Shown: positions 22,801 to 34,742 of the stretch, in pieces
How positions within the stretch are numbered: the stretch's first letter is position 1
Layout: every line of letters begins with the position of its first letter
Source: Sorex araneus
Taxonomy: Eukaryota; Chordata; Mammalia; Eulipotyphla; Soricidae
Reading direction: 5' to 3'
DNA: 64,000 nucleotides
NCBI RefSeq assembly: GCF_027595985.1
Contig: NC_073303.1
Location: 27,227,347-27,291,346 of the forward strand
Program-made: the position numbers and the translations under genes
Notes under the pieces: model-generated
The model's database searches: none
The model's input: only the letters and a program-made list of their open reading frames with translations
What the model was told of the DNA's origin: nothing

Positions 22801-25800
22801 GTAGGGGGATGTGGTGGTCCCGCGTCGGGGCAGCTGGCGACCGCCTCAGAGTCCATTGCCCCTGCCCCTGCTCCAGTTTCGCGGCGCTGGGTTCGGGCCG
22901 CGCTTGCCCCACGAAGCCCTTACCTGGGGTCCCGGCGGGGCGTCTCCGTCTGCACCCGGGGGCAGAGAGGATCGGGTCCCCGGGTGTGGGGGGCAGGCCT
23001 GAAGACGGGGTTGCGGCCCCGGGGGGAGAGCACCTCTGTCGGCCCGCCCCGTTCCCAGGTCTGCACGATGCCACGCGGGCAGCGATGAATCCCAGGTCTG
23101 CCCGCGCGACGCTTCTGGGACGTTCTAGTTCCGGGACAAATAGTAGGCAGATGTGACATCCTGGAGGAGTACCTCGATGGATAGAGAAAATGACTTTAAA
23201 AAAAAATAGTCATTTTAGCGATGGCAAGGCCAGCTAGGTGACATATGATGGGTGTGACCTAGGGGAAGATGCACAGTCCCGCGCCCTTGGGCATTCCAGA
23301 AGGGGCCAGAGCCCCACGCAGCCGACACTTGGACGTGTGCACAAGCATGTGGCCCCGGGGTCTGGACCCTAGGGCAGCAGGAAGAGCAGAGAGGCGGTGG
23401 AGGGTCAGTCCCCGAGCCGGCTGGGACCGGATCTGGGGTGCCGTAGGGAGGCGTGTCAGCAGGGCTCCTGAGAAATTCGGTGCCAGGTAAAGAGAGAGGA
23501 ACCAAGGTTACCACTGGAATTGTTTTTCGCCCGAGCGCTGGGTGGACCGGGGTGCCATTTACGCGTGGGAAAGACAAGATGACAACAGGTGGGTGTGGGA
23601 AGAACATCCCGGGTTTGGTATTGGACACCTTAAACTTGAGCTGCCCCGGGGACGGACTGGCTTCCAGTGGAAATGTCGAGTCGGCAGCAGTTATATTTGC
23701 GCGTAGGGCTCCCGGGCCGGAGGTCAGAGTTAAGAAATGTGATGCCCACAGCTGAAGGAACGCCTCTGCAGACGCGGGCTAACGCCTGCCGGAGCAGCTT
23801 CCCGTTTTCCTTCTCGGCCTTGTCCCGTCTAGTTGCGCCCTCGGAGCAGGAAGGTACAGTGTCGCCTCTTGGAAACGAGGCTGCAGGTTGGCAGCTGAGA
23901 TGCATGGATGGAGGGTCTAGCTCATGGCCTCTGTTGAAAGGAGGGGCCTTTTCCTACTCCCTTTACAGTGCTCTTCCCAGGCCAAGGCCTCAGGCCCTCG
24001 AAGGCCAGCGTCCCGTCAGATCCCAGCTCTGCAGACCCCAGATGTGTTCTCCGGTGCTGCTCCCTGCTTGCTCTTCCCTCGAGCTTTGCAAGAAGAGATG
24101 GAGCTGTGTTTCCTTCAGGACATCAGTAACTGTCCTGAAGGAAACATGGTTGGTTATGGCTAGGGAGGCAGATTGTCGATTGGGTTGCAGATGTAGCAGA
24201 GATTGAGTTGCAGATGTAGCAGAGGGCGGTGGAGCCCCCAGCAAGGAGGCGGGAAATGTTGGCGGCTTGTGCGGGGCCTGGGGGCGCCCAGTTGGGCGCT
24301 GTTGGACCATCGGACTTGGTGTGTGAGAGGACAAGGGGAGGAGGGGAGAGCTCGGTCTTCGGGAGGTGTCACCTTTGCGTCCCTGTGCTGGGGAAGGGCC
24401 CCGAGGTCTGAGCCGTGACTGGATGCGCGTCCTGGCCGGGCAGGTGCTCCCAGTGAGCACTGAGTCCTGGTGAAGAGCACAGACACAGGGGCCTGGCTCA
24501 CCGGAGGCATCACAGTGCTCCCAGCTTAGGAACTCACGGACGTCGTGTTCGGAGGGATCCTTGCTGCAGTTCAGGATTGCCTGCGAGGAAGGAAGGTGCT
24601 TCCGGCCAGTGTGTCACCCAGCTGGCAGCTGACCGCAGGCAGTGGGCATTGGGTCCGGTTGGCTAAAGGGACTGGCCCGGCCAGCGCCGCCGCCAGCCCT
24701 GCAGTGGAGGCAAGAGGCAGGCAGCCTCCGCGTGGCCTGTTGCATCTGAGCCACAGGACCGGACACCATGGGCACATTCTCGGGGACCGCACGCGGGGTG
24801 GTGCACGTTCAGCTGAGGGGGCTGTTCCTCGTCCCATTTTACATACTTGGGGTCCGTGGCAGGACAAGGCAGACAGGCAGGGGCAGCGGGCGGTCCCTGG
24901 CCCCGCCCACGTGGCTGTCATTGTTCCCGAGTCACTGCTTCCTGCAGGAAAGGCCCCTCTTGCTCATGAGCACTGGGCACCACCACCCCACTCATGCTTC
25001 CGGGCCATAGGTGACAAGGAATGACAGGTCTCCCTGTGTTGGGGTCAACCCCTGTCTTCCTGCTGAGGACAGGACCACCCCGGAAAGCCAGACTCACTAG
25101 AAAGCCAGGCCACCCGACGGGACGAGTGCGGCCTGTGTCTGACCTCCCGGGGGCTCTCACTGTCCACCCCTCACGCACACCCCCAGGGGAGGGGGGCGGG
25201 CTGCTCCAGCCCCGACAGCTCTGCCTCGCCCTGGGGTCTTTTGCGGCCACTCGCAGGGTCCTGCCCCGCCCTTGAGTCCAGGTCCTGGAATACATGCACT
25301 TCCTGCAGCCCGCAAGGGACAGCAGTGATGTAGGGGTGCAGTGACGGGTCAGCACTGATACGGGGGTCGGCAGCGAGGAGGATGCAAAGCCACTGTGGCC
25401 GTCGGCAGGAGCCAGCAGGAGCAGATCCTTGTGAGTTTAGCGAGCCAGAGAGCCCTGACTGCACCAGTGCTCACCAGCCGGTGGCACGCGTGGCTCTGGG
25501 GGGCATGGAGGAAGGGACTGGCCCTCCGGGAGCTGCCCGGCGTGGCTGGCCGTCCAGGTTGCAGCATGCACGGCGGCGGGCGGGAAGGACGTGAGCCTTG
25601 TCTTGGCTTTGGGGCTGTGTCAGTAGGGGCTGCAGAGGTCTCCGGAGCCCGGTGGTCTCAGTCCTCCCAGTGGGCGTCTGGCTCCCAGGGCTGCTGCCAC
25701 CTCCCGGTGTGGCAGTGACCTCAGAGCTGCTTGTGCTGTCCCCAGTTCTGAGAGTGACCCTGTTGCCGGTCTGCGTGAGGCGGGAGGCAGGGCCCGTGCG

Positions 25801-28800
25801 TGCGTGCCCCTCCTCCTTGAGTGCCGATCGTGTGAGGTCCTTGCCGTCCCCAGAGGTCTCGAGTGATCTCTGCGAGTGGCCCACTCTCCCCAGAGGTCCC
25901 TGGCCTCGGCGAGGGGCCCCACTCCCCTCACGGGCGCTCTGCCACGCCACCCTTGGGCTCACCTGTCACTCCCGCCTGTGGCCCGCCCCAGCCAGCGTGT
26001 CCTCACCACCTGCCCTCCTGCCCGTCCTGCAGGGGCTGTGGCTTCCCAGGCCTCGAGGCCCTCCTTGTCCCTGCTGAAGACACCCCGCCACTCCCCTATT
26101 GGGCCCTGAGGTGTGGGGCTCGGACTGTCCCTGCAGTGGCACTGCCGGCCGAGCAGGCGCCCGTCGGGGTCGGGGTCTCCGGGCCAGGCTTAGTCTTCCT
26201 GGCGTCTCGCCTCCCTCCCCTCCTGTCTGTCAGTGCTCAGGTAACTTGTTTCCGGTTGACTCGGGGCTTCCTTCCATCATGGAGTGACTCATCCCAGAAG
26301 TCCGTTAGCTGGTCATGAGCACCGTCCTCCGTGGCCCGCCTGGCCCGATTCCAGCACCACCTAATTAGCAAAGCGGTCTGCAACACGCTCTCCCCCAGAA
26401 AGTGCCTCCCTCCCTCCCTCGGTGCCGCTGGGACAGGGGCCATGCCCGTGGCTGTCACCACCCAGACTTCAGTTTTAAAAATCAGCCTCACTGCCTGCAG
26501 CACCAGTGTAGATTTGTATGTATAAAAGTTTAATATGGTAAAGAGAAATTTACCGAACGACTGAGCAGGGGGAAATGCGAAAGGCGCAGAAATAGAGCCC
26601 TAAAGGACACTTTGTCAGCTGAACATCTATTTCATTCACGTGGAGGAGCCAGCGCTGAATTTTTCATCCTGCCCTTCCGCTGCCTTCTGCAAACCCGGCG
26701 CTGCCATTAGTCCTAAAACAGCCGTAATCTCATTAGCTGCGAATGCAAACATCAGGTTATTTAAAGCTTGTGTGTGAGGCTGTTTCTGAAAGTGCAGGGT
26801 ACGTTTCGTCAGGGAAACTGTTTCAGGTGTGGGGGTGCTGGGACGGGGTGAGGGGCAGGCGTGCGTGAAGCCTCTGGGGCTAGACAGGACGTCCGTCTGT
26901 CTGTCTGTCACTGCTGCCCACCAGGCACGCCGGGTTACTGAGCTGGGGCAGGTGTGGCCACGGTGACGGGAAAGTGGCAGACCTCAGTGTCCCTCCCCTG
27001 CTTTCACTGCCGCCTGCAGACGCGGGCAGACCACAGGTGCGGAGTGGGGTGACCAGTTGTGGGGAGTTTTTATTGCCCCAGCATCAAGTTCATGAGCTGG
27101 TGGTTGATCCCGGGCCCGTCAGTTCCTCTTCTCGTCCCTCACTGTGGCCTGTGACACGGGGACGGGCCTGGCACATGGGGTCACTCTGTATTACACACAC
27201 AGACCCTCTGCTCTTCTCCCCGTCTCCCCTCTGCCCTGCCGCCCCGTCACGAAGGGGACCTGGGCCGTGGCTGGGGGTCGGGGCTCAGGGCTTGTTGCCT
27301 GGGGACCGTGCCTCAGGGACAGTGCCAGAGGCATCGGCCAGACATGCTCCCCCCGCCCCCTGCCCCTGCTGTGTGTGGCCCCCCTGGGCTGACCTGCCCC
27401 CTCAGCCTCAGTCTAAAGACTGGTCATGCGGGAGCGAGGTGAGGCCCGGCCACTTCCCATCCCGTCCCCACTTCCCCTCTCGCACTCCCTGCTCCCTCCC
27501 TCGCCTGCTGATGACAGCCTATGACAGCCTAACCGCTGCCCTGGGGTCAGAGGCACCAGCACTGGGCCCCCCCACCCCACCCCCGCCTTTGCGGCACAGT
27601 TGTGCGGCCTGTCTTTCCCGCCGTGGCTGTGTACGGCCTGACCAGACCCTGGCCTTAGCATCCCGCTCCCAGCAGGCGGGCGGGTCGGCCGCGGCCTCGA
27701 GCGTCACCTCCCACAGCCCCCCGGAGTCAGGAGGGACTATTAATATCTCCCCTTTAAGAGACCGGTGGAGGTGGACTGCTGGTTCGGGATTGGCCGTGCC
27801 TGGGCGACAAGGACCGAGGAACCCCCCCCCCCCCCCGAGAGACGAGACGGGGCGAAAGGGCCCCAGGAGTGAGGACCAGGACTGTGGGCAGGGCCGTGTG
27901 CTGAGGGGGAGGGAAAGAGGTGACGAGCGGTGGTCAGTCTGACAGGTCGGCGGTGCTGGCATCAGAGGGTCCTTGCTCCAGGAGACGTGCCGAAACCTGG
28001 CAGCGTGGAGGGCAGGGGCTGCGGCCACTCCTGGCGGGGCGGGGAAGCTGCACGGGCAGAGGAGCGCAGTGACGGGCCAGCGAGGGGAGGAGGTGGTGCC
28101 CGCGTCGCCAGGGGCCCCGCTCTCTGGGGCCCACCCCTCTGACGAGGATGGCCAGCCAGCAGAGGGTGAAGCAGCTGTTTTCTGAGTCTCTAGACTAGTC
28201 TTTGAAGCTGGGTGCCGGCTTTCCCCCGGCCTGTCCTGCTGGGAACCTGCGGCTCATCGCCTTGGCTGGCTTGGGGGCCATGCCCGGCCACGCGGGGACA
28301 GTGCCCAAGCCTGTGCGGGCATCACTCCCAGGGGTGCCCTGCCCGGCAGGTCCTCCCCCCAGGTGCAGGCCGAGAATTGTGTTCACGCTGGACTTGCCTC
28401 TGGCAGTCGCTCCCAGGCGGCCTGTCCCAGCCCCTCAGCCCATACCCCGTCGGCTCAGCGAGCGCTGCCGCCTCCCCCGCCTGGAGTCTCCTGCTGCAGT
28501 GGCCTGAGCCTTCCCCAGTGGGTCGCCCAGGCCGCATCTGCTGGGTCCATCAGAGTGTCGGTCATCTTTCTCTTGGGGCCTTGATGGTCATCGCAGAGGC
28601 AGAGGTGGAGCTGCCTTATTAAGACGCTTAGCAAATGTTTTATGTATGTTCTGCCTTCTCTGAGAAAGAGTTTGCGTTGGGAAAATCCATCATCTGAATT
28701 CTGTGGAGGAACAGAGTTTTGTTCTGGGGAGCTTGGGAGAATTCTTGGCAGATTGATAAATAATAACTAGGGCAGAGCGAGGAGAAGACTAGAAAGGGGT

Positions 28801-31800
28801 GTGGAGGGAGAAGCTTCTGCTCTCTCGTCCCAGCGGGAGCGTGGACGGTCTGGGGAGCAGGTGTCCGTCCCCGCAGGCCATGGGCCTCCGGGCCTCCTCC
28901 ACTCCCCCGGCCCAGTCTCATGTTTCTCTCCTGGTGCAAGTTCAGCCGCCCCCCACTTAGCGCAGATGAAAGCTGCTCAGATGATTCCTTTCCTTTGCCT
29001 TTCATAAAAGATGCTTTATTTAATACATTTCATATTGAAGGCTTAACTCAAAAAAGCTCTTTGGGGGCCGGGGAGATGACTCAGCGGCTGGAGTGCTTGC
29101 TTTGCATACCGGAGCCCGGCTGGTCCCTCTCACCCCCTGGGTCCCGCCCTGATCACTGCTGGGGAGCGCCCAAAACAGAAAGCAAGGGGGGGGGACACTT
29201 TGATCCTCCCCAGTCCGGGCTCCTTGTCCTGCAGTCAAAGACCTTGGGATAGCGCGTTCCTACCGCTCCCCCTCCGTGCCAGCCTCTGCCCCAGCCCGAC
29301 CCTCCCCTCTGCACCCGTGTGTCTCCCTCCTGCCGTCCACCGCCCCCTGAGCCTGTTGTCCTCCCTGTCTGCAGCCGTCTCTTCCACTGCTGCCCAAGGG
29401 GCAGCTCCCGGTCCCAGAGTTCTCCTCGAGGCTTGCTGCCTGGTGGGGCGCTGTGGGCGGGCCGGTGGGGGTCCGTCCTTTGCAGAGGTGATTTCTGACG
29501 CTCTTCCCAGGGAGCAGCCAGGCCCGGGGTGAGCGGGAGCTTCCGTGGGGCCTCAGGGCTAACTTGCAGGTCTCTCCGACAGGTCCAGGAGCCCGAGGTC
29601 TGCGACGAGATGTACGAGAGCTTGGCGAGGCTGCATTCGAACTACTACAAACACAAGGTGAGTGTTTGCAGGTGGGGCGGGACAGCCGCTCGGGATGCAG
29701 GGAACCCTGTGGGTTCACATGCTTCGTGCAGAGGTGCGGCTTTGCTCCTTTCCTACGCGGCCGGTAGTTTCCAGCAGGCCCTCCGAGGCTCCCCGAGGGT
29801 CTTTCAGGCCATGTGCATGGCTGCTCCTGCTAATCCCGGGGGAGAGCCGTGAAAGGGGTGCTCCCGTGTGGCCCTCACGACCCTCCGCTCTGACAGAACT
29901 GGGGTGGCTGACAAAGTCCTTTCGGAGGGGTTTCTCGAACTCAGTTGTGACGGGATCACTGTCAGGTCCCACTTGGTGTTGACTTTTCCCAGACTTGAGA
30001 AATGTGTCCAGTCACTCCACAAAGGCCACGTGCCCGCCCGTGGAGTGTCGGTATCTCCCGCACATTGACCTGTGCATGTGAGCCGCCCCTGAGCCACAGC
30101 CCTGTTCCCTGTGGGTTGGCGGAAACAGGGTCTTGCTGTGTTACGACTTGACCTGCAGGTGGCGCTGCTCTCCGTGTCGGCCTCTGGCCCCCAGACTCCC
30201 TCCACCGTGCGTGGTGCCAGAGCTTCCCCCAAGATGCCCAGGTTCTGGTGGGCTCGAAGAAGCCCCCCTGACCTCTCTTCTCTCTATCTCCTTGCAACTA
30301 GTACCCTCGTCCCAGAGAAACAAGCTTCAGCGGCCTGTCCCTGGAGGAATACAAGCTGATCCTGTCCACAGGTACTGGACACGACCGTCCGTTCCAGTTG
30401 GGTTCTCAGTGATGGGGTCCCAGGGCCAGGGGAATTGGCTCGTATGACAGCTTGGCTGGATGGAAAGGCTTGTGAGGACAGCTCAGCTCCGAAAGCTCCA
30501 AAGCTGCAGGGCTGGGGCCTGGCGAAGGTCAAAGGCATTATTCAAAATAGCGAGATCCATCTTTAGAGCGTTTGCATTCAAGGGCCGGGCAGCAGGGGAC
30601 GGGGGAATTGTTATCTGCCAAATGGAAGTAGTCGGAATCAGGATGGAAGGAAAATGAATTTATTTTTATGGTCCTAAGGGGGCTTTATAAACAATGAGGG
30701 CTTTAATTAAAACAAAAAGCCATTTGGTAACAGTCTGTGGGGATATCCGCCTGAGAGCGCTCCAACCTGGGGCGGGCACGGTGTGTGCGCTAGACAGGGG
30801 TTAGCTCGATGGAGTCCGGCGTTAACGAGGGGCCCCAGTTACAGAGAAGGACCCTCTGAAGGGAGAGGCAGGGTGATGGCAGGGTGACCTGGGGTAAAGA
30901 AGGCAGGTTCTGGAAAATTGCTATTTTTATTTTCAGGGATATGCTATATAAAAATAGGCTAACCTTTCCTGGGAAGGTGTGGCTCTAAAACATTTGCCTT
31001 CTGGTACTCTAGAAATTTCTCTTTCATCTCCCTCTGGCAGTGCTTTTCCAGCTAAGCTTCGGGGATTTGACCTTCCAGAAAACTCTTACTCAGAGCAGAT
31101 TGAAACCCTGGTGGCATCACCTGCCGTTGTATGTCACTGTGATCCTATTTTTATTACAATGCTCCCTGGAAAACTGGGGTGAAGAGACTTTTATTTTATT
31201 TTGGCCCATGACTTTATTTCCAATTTTAAAAATATATTTTACGGCATATATCTGTATAGAGATATAACTGTCTCCCCCACCCCGAAGCTCACGTGAGGAA
31301 CCTGCACGGACGCATGGTCTCCTTGCAAGGGCCTCAGAGGTGGACGTGAACTTGCAGGTGGGCTGGAACTGAGTCCTGGAAGCTCAGCCTCTGCCCTTGT
31401 TGATCCTCAGGGGTGCCCCCGGTGGCGCAGTGTGTGGGCTAGGCACCAGGCCGGCGACCGCTGCAGGGTCTGTCCTGACAGCAGCCTCTTGTTCGCGCTG
31501 CCACCACGAGAGTAAACCTACAGGATGCTCCTCTCCCCTCCCCTCCCGGGACAAGGAAACACCTGCCCACTTCCCAGGCCCACATGCGAGCTCACGTGTC
31601 CAGCAGGGCCAGAAACTAAGGCCTCATGTTCTATTTTGTGCCCTGCAAGGGAGCTTGTAGAAACGGCAGGTCCAGAACCTGGGCTGGGGGGACAGCCGGT
31701 GAGAGATGTGACTGATCTCGTCACAAGCCCACGGACGGTGCTCGGGGCCAGGATGTGGCTACTGTGGTAGAGCCGTGCCCGGCATGAGGACCTGTCTGGC

Positions 31801-33242
31801 GTCTGTCCCCGGCTGCCGGTGGGGTCCAGGACAGTAATAGTGCAGGCAGGGGGGCCAGAGTGATAGCAGAGAGGGGAGGGCGTTTGCCTTGCATGCGGCT
31901 GACCCGGGTTCGATCCCCGGCATCCCATATGGTCCCCCAAGCACTGCCAGGAGTAATTCCTGAGTGCAGAGCCAGGAGTAACCCTTGAGCATTGCTGGGT
32001 GTGACCCCAAAAGAAAAAAAAAATAGTGCAGGCAGACTGCAAGTCACCGTCCTCCTGGGACGTGCCTTTGTGAGTTTGTTTGGGTTTGGGTTTGATGGGG
32101 CACCCAGATTGGGAAAGCTTCCCCCCGCCTTTTCCTTTCTTTGAGGGGCCGTGGGCTCAAACCCAGGGTCTCACACAGTCAGGGCAAGTCCCTTACACTC
32201 GGCCCCAGCCCTTCTCCAGTGTCAGCAAACACAGTTCAAGCTAGGAGATTCACACACTATTGTGAAAAGCTAAACTGAAAACAGGAGTAAAAGTAGGTAC
32301 CGTAAAAGTTTAGCTACGGGGAAGCTTCCTCTGTGGCATCTCCCGAGGGTGGGTTCGCACGCAGGCTGTGTACTGTGTGTGGAGAAGCTGGTCACGGCTG
32401 GGGCGGGGGCGGGGAGTGGTAGCCTCTAACGCGTAAGGGCCCACGTGCACGTCAGCTGCCGAATAGGATTTTCTGGCTCCAGATGCCCTCGACTGGGAAA
32501 CCCTTCCGGGACCTTTTGGAGGCCGTGTCTGCCTGACACAAGGACCCCTCCAACTCTGCCACCACCTTTGTCTGCTTTCTGAATCCCCCCTGGGGGTGCT
32601 CAGGGACAGCGTGGTGCCAGGGAGGGAGCCCCGGCCCCTGGCGTGCAGCCATCGGCGGCCCCATCGCCACCTGTTCCTGAGTGCCAGATAAGTCACCTCC
32701 GTTACTTCCTCGCGTCCCACAGCCTTCCAGGCAGGTATCTGTGTCCCTTTTACTGAGTCCCGTAGGATGAAGAAATTGACTTAACAGGACTTGGCAGGGG
32801 ATGGGGGTTGGGGGGTCCCCCTCCTTGTGGCTGCACACCAAGGAAGGGTGCTGAGCTAGCGAGCCCCAAGACAGACCCAGAGACACTGTGCCCGCAGGGT
32901 GTGGGCTGGAGCTCGGGGCGAGGGGGGCCCCCGCCGAGAGCCCACAGCTGCCCCTCACAGTTCCTTTCCCATTGCCTTATCTCAGTGCCTTATCAGATGG
33001 GGCTGCACTTCCCTTTTCCTAGAACCTACTCTGTGAGAAAGAAAGAGCAACCCAGAGGAGCGTGCACGTGTGGGACAGAGTTCACACCCGGGTTTCTCTT
33101 CCCCGCCTTGGCAGACACCCTGGAGGAGTTCAAGGACATGAACAAAGGCCTGTGGAAGAAACTGCAGGAGAAGTTCACCTCCCGGAGTTCCGACGAGAAG
33201 CACAAGGCCTGGACTGAGCCCTTGTCTCGCACGCGCACCTAG
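22484..33242 (+). CDS. UQCC2: Ubiquinol-cytochrome c reductase complex assembly factor 2, complete coding span (4 exons)
   Basis: UQCC2 (MNF1, the counterpart of yeast Cbp6) works with UQCC1 in mitochondria to stabilise newly made cytochrome b and start complex III assembly. Exons 22484-22621, 29583-29657, 30302-30371 and 33115-33242 join in frame (phases 0, 0, 1) to 136 codons plus stop, all with GT-AG borders. The N-terminus [20 protein letters not shown] is nearly identical to the human protein. [15 protein letters not shown] and [18 protein letters not shown] follow, then KKLQEKF near the end. Up to HKA at residue 126 the length equals the human protein. Here the next codon is TGG instead of a stop, so ten residues ([10 protein letters not shown]) are added before TAG. 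No transmembrane segment is seen. The 3' end carries AATAAA 29 nt after the stop. Confidence 0.95.
24107..24146. repeat. Perfect 16-bp inverted repeat with 8-nt loop
   Basis: The arms are TGTTTCCTTCAGGACA (24107-24122) and its exact complement (24131-24146), separated by TCAGTAAC. It could be the core of a small DNA-transposon relic or a hairpin in the intron RNA. Confidence 0.7.
24185..24230. repeat. Short tandem duplication
   Basis: The unit gttgcagatgtagcagag occurs twice with a short spacer. Confidence 0.7.
26480..26800. other. AT-richer intronic block, candidate conserved noncoding element
   Basis: This non-repetitive block contains homeodomain-type TAAT cores (gtaatctcattagctgcgaatgc) and an E-box, flanked by GC-rich DNA. 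The role is inferred only from composition. Confidence 0.3.
29063..29190 (+). repeat. Strongly diverged SINE
   Basis: It begins tgggggccggggagatgact and ends gcgcccaaaacagaaagcaa. The middle B-box is no longer intact. Confidence 0.45.
29583..29657 (+). CDS. UQCC2: UQCC2 exon 2 (residues 47-71)
   Basis: The acceptor is ctctccgacag and the donor gtgagt, phase 0 at both ends. It encodes [10 protein letters not shown] and then [15 protein letters not shown]. Confidence 0.96.
29658..30301. other. UQCC2 intron 2
   Basis: Unique-looking sequence of 644 bp with no feature recognised beyond its splice sites. Confidence 0.6.
30302..30371 (+). CDS. UQCC2: UQCC2 exon 3 (residues 72-95)
   Basis: The acceptor is ccttgcaactag and the donor gtactg, leaving phase 1. 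It encodes [20 protein letters not shown] and LST. Confidence 0.95.
30372..33114. other. UQCC2 intron 3 (2.7 kb)
   Basis: It contains AT-richer blocks at 30540-30730 and 30900-31270, a well preserved SINE at 31849-32025 and otherwise unique sequence. Confidence 0.65.
31849..32025 (+). repeat. SINE, near full length
   Basis: It starts ggggccagagtgatagcaga, has B-box gggttcgatccccggc, and ends gggtgtgaccccaaaagaaa. Confidence 0.85.
33115..33242 (+). CDS. UQCC2: UQCC2 exon 4 (residues 95-136) and stop
   Basis: The acceptor is ccttggcag. It encodes [20 protein letters not shown] and on to HKA (126). TGG at 33210-33212 sits where the human gene stops, so the frame continues to TAG at 33240-33242. 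Confidence 0.93.
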
Positions 33243-33270
33243 GTGCCAGGACACGAATATGGCCGCCGGA

Positions 33271-33276
33271 AATAAA
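33271..33276 (+). terminator. UQCC2: UQCC2 polyadenylation signal AATAAA
   Basis: A canonical hexamer 29 nt after the stop codon, followed within 30 nt by a GT-rich stretch (ggcagtgtttgggc). Confidence 0.85.
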
Positions 33277-33299
33277 AGGGTCCTGATCCTGTCGGCAGT

Positions 33300-34130
33300 G
33301 TTTGGGCATGACTCAGATCGCGGATGGGAGCAGGGCTGCTGTCCCGAGGAACGCCCCGGCCCGGCCGCGGGCACCTGGAGAGCCTGGGCCCTTTCTGTCC
33401 GCAGGGGAGTCCCCGGGAGAGGAAGCGCAGCTGTTCTGCCCCGTCTGAGCGCAGGGCTGAGAGGGGAGGGTGTTTCCTGCGCGGCCTGCAGGGCCCCGAC
33501 TGGCTCCTGGCAAGTTTCTCAGGCTCCCCTTTGTTGTAGGAGCTCCTGGGAAACGGCCAGAAATAGCAGTAAATATTGAGAAAGGCATCCTGTGGCAAGC
33601 AGGAGCAGAGGGAGGTGGCAAGCCTGGCTGGCACGCCCTCCATGCCCTCTGACCCCCAGGCCCCCGGGGCAGAGCACGTCCTCCTCCCTCCCCATCAGCT
33701 TGGGGTCTCGGTGGGGTTGCAGGCGGGCCAGGGCTTCACTCTGTGACCCTTAGCTTTCACTGGCAGACACGTGCTCCCTGCCGCCGATCGGGGGGGGGGG
33801 GGTGGGGGCCCACAGCACCCACTGCTGGGAGAAAGCCAAAGTGGGTCTTCGGGGTTTGGCTTGCTTTCTGGGGTGCTGGGGGCTGCTCCTCACTCCCTGC
33901 TCCCCAGTGGTGCGGGGACCAACCCCAAGTCTCAGAACACGCCCAGCCCTCCTCGCCCCCGTGAGGCCGTGGGTCCCAGACTTTGTTAGTGCCTACGTGC
34001 CCCCGGGAATCCGGGAGTGCACTAAATGCATAGGGTCGCGGGTCCGGGAGTGGTGAGAATGTCGTGAGACGCATCCTTCCCCGAAGGCCTGAGGCCAGCG
34101 TGCGAGCCCAAGCCCCGGGAACAGCCTCTC
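33300..34130. other. Gap between convergent UQCC2 and ITPR3 3' ends
   Basis: It is mostly GC-rich unique-looking sequence with a G-run at 33790-33802. No gene or repeat is recognised. Confidence 0.6.
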
Positions 34131-34151
34131 CAGACGGCTAAAGTCTCTTCC

Positions 34152-34157
34152 TTTATT
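34152..34157 (-). terminator. ITPR3: ITPR3 polyadenylation signal (AATAAA on the - strand)
   Basis: tttatt on the + strand reads AATAAA on the - strand, 517 nt beyond the ITPR3 stop. It is the first canonical hexamer I see downstream of the coding end. Confidence 0.65.
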
Positions 34158-34673
34158 TACGGCGACGAACATACTAGTTCTCAGGTTGGCGGTTTGTAAA
34201 ACACCACAGAGGGGGAAAGCAGTCGGAACCAGCTCCGGGGACAGGGCCTGGGGACAGGGCTCCGCGTCCTGGGGTCCCCAGCGCGGCTGGGCCAAGCCAG
34301 GCGGCCTGGACGGAGACAGGGCGGCACCGAGGGTTCTGCGCGGTCCCGGGAATAAGTTAAGGAACAAGCTGCAGAGTCAGAGCAACAGCATGACCAGCTC
34401 CCCCAGAACAGGCAGCCTCCAAGTGTAGCACTTGCAACACCCTCAGCAGGAGGACAGGCGTGTCCCTGCGGGACAGAGCGACAGGCTTCCCGGAGACGTC
34501 CCGCAGGCTAGGGCGTCGAGGCAGACCGGCCTCCCAGGCTCCGAGTCTGCGGCTCTCTCAGGACCCTCCGCTCCGCGGCTCCCCTCCACGCTGGCCGGAG
34601 CCAGGCCGGGCAGCAGGCCCCCGGCCCGGGGCGAGCACTCGCACTCGTGCCCAGGAGACAGCGCTGGCCCTCC

Positions 34674-34742
34674 TCAGCGGCTCATGCAGTTCTGGACGTC
34701 CACGAAGCCCAGGCGCTGCCGGCGTTTCCGCTGCTCCGTCAT
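34674..34742 (-). CDS. ITPR3: ITPR3 last exon (residues 2650-2671) and stop
   Basis: It encodes [13 protein letters not shown] and then VDVQNCMSR. The stop TGA reads as tca at 34674-34676. Confidence 0.97.
   Translation of the reverse strand: MTEQRKRRQRLGFVDVQNCMSR

Larger units (their letters stand above)
22622..29582. other. UQCC2 intron 1 (7 kb)
   Basis: It is GC-rich with few recognisable repeats. It holds a perfect inverted repeat at 24107-24146, an AT-richer block at 26480-26800, another at 28620-28790 and one decayed SINE at about 29063. No additional exon is supported. Confidence 0.7.
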
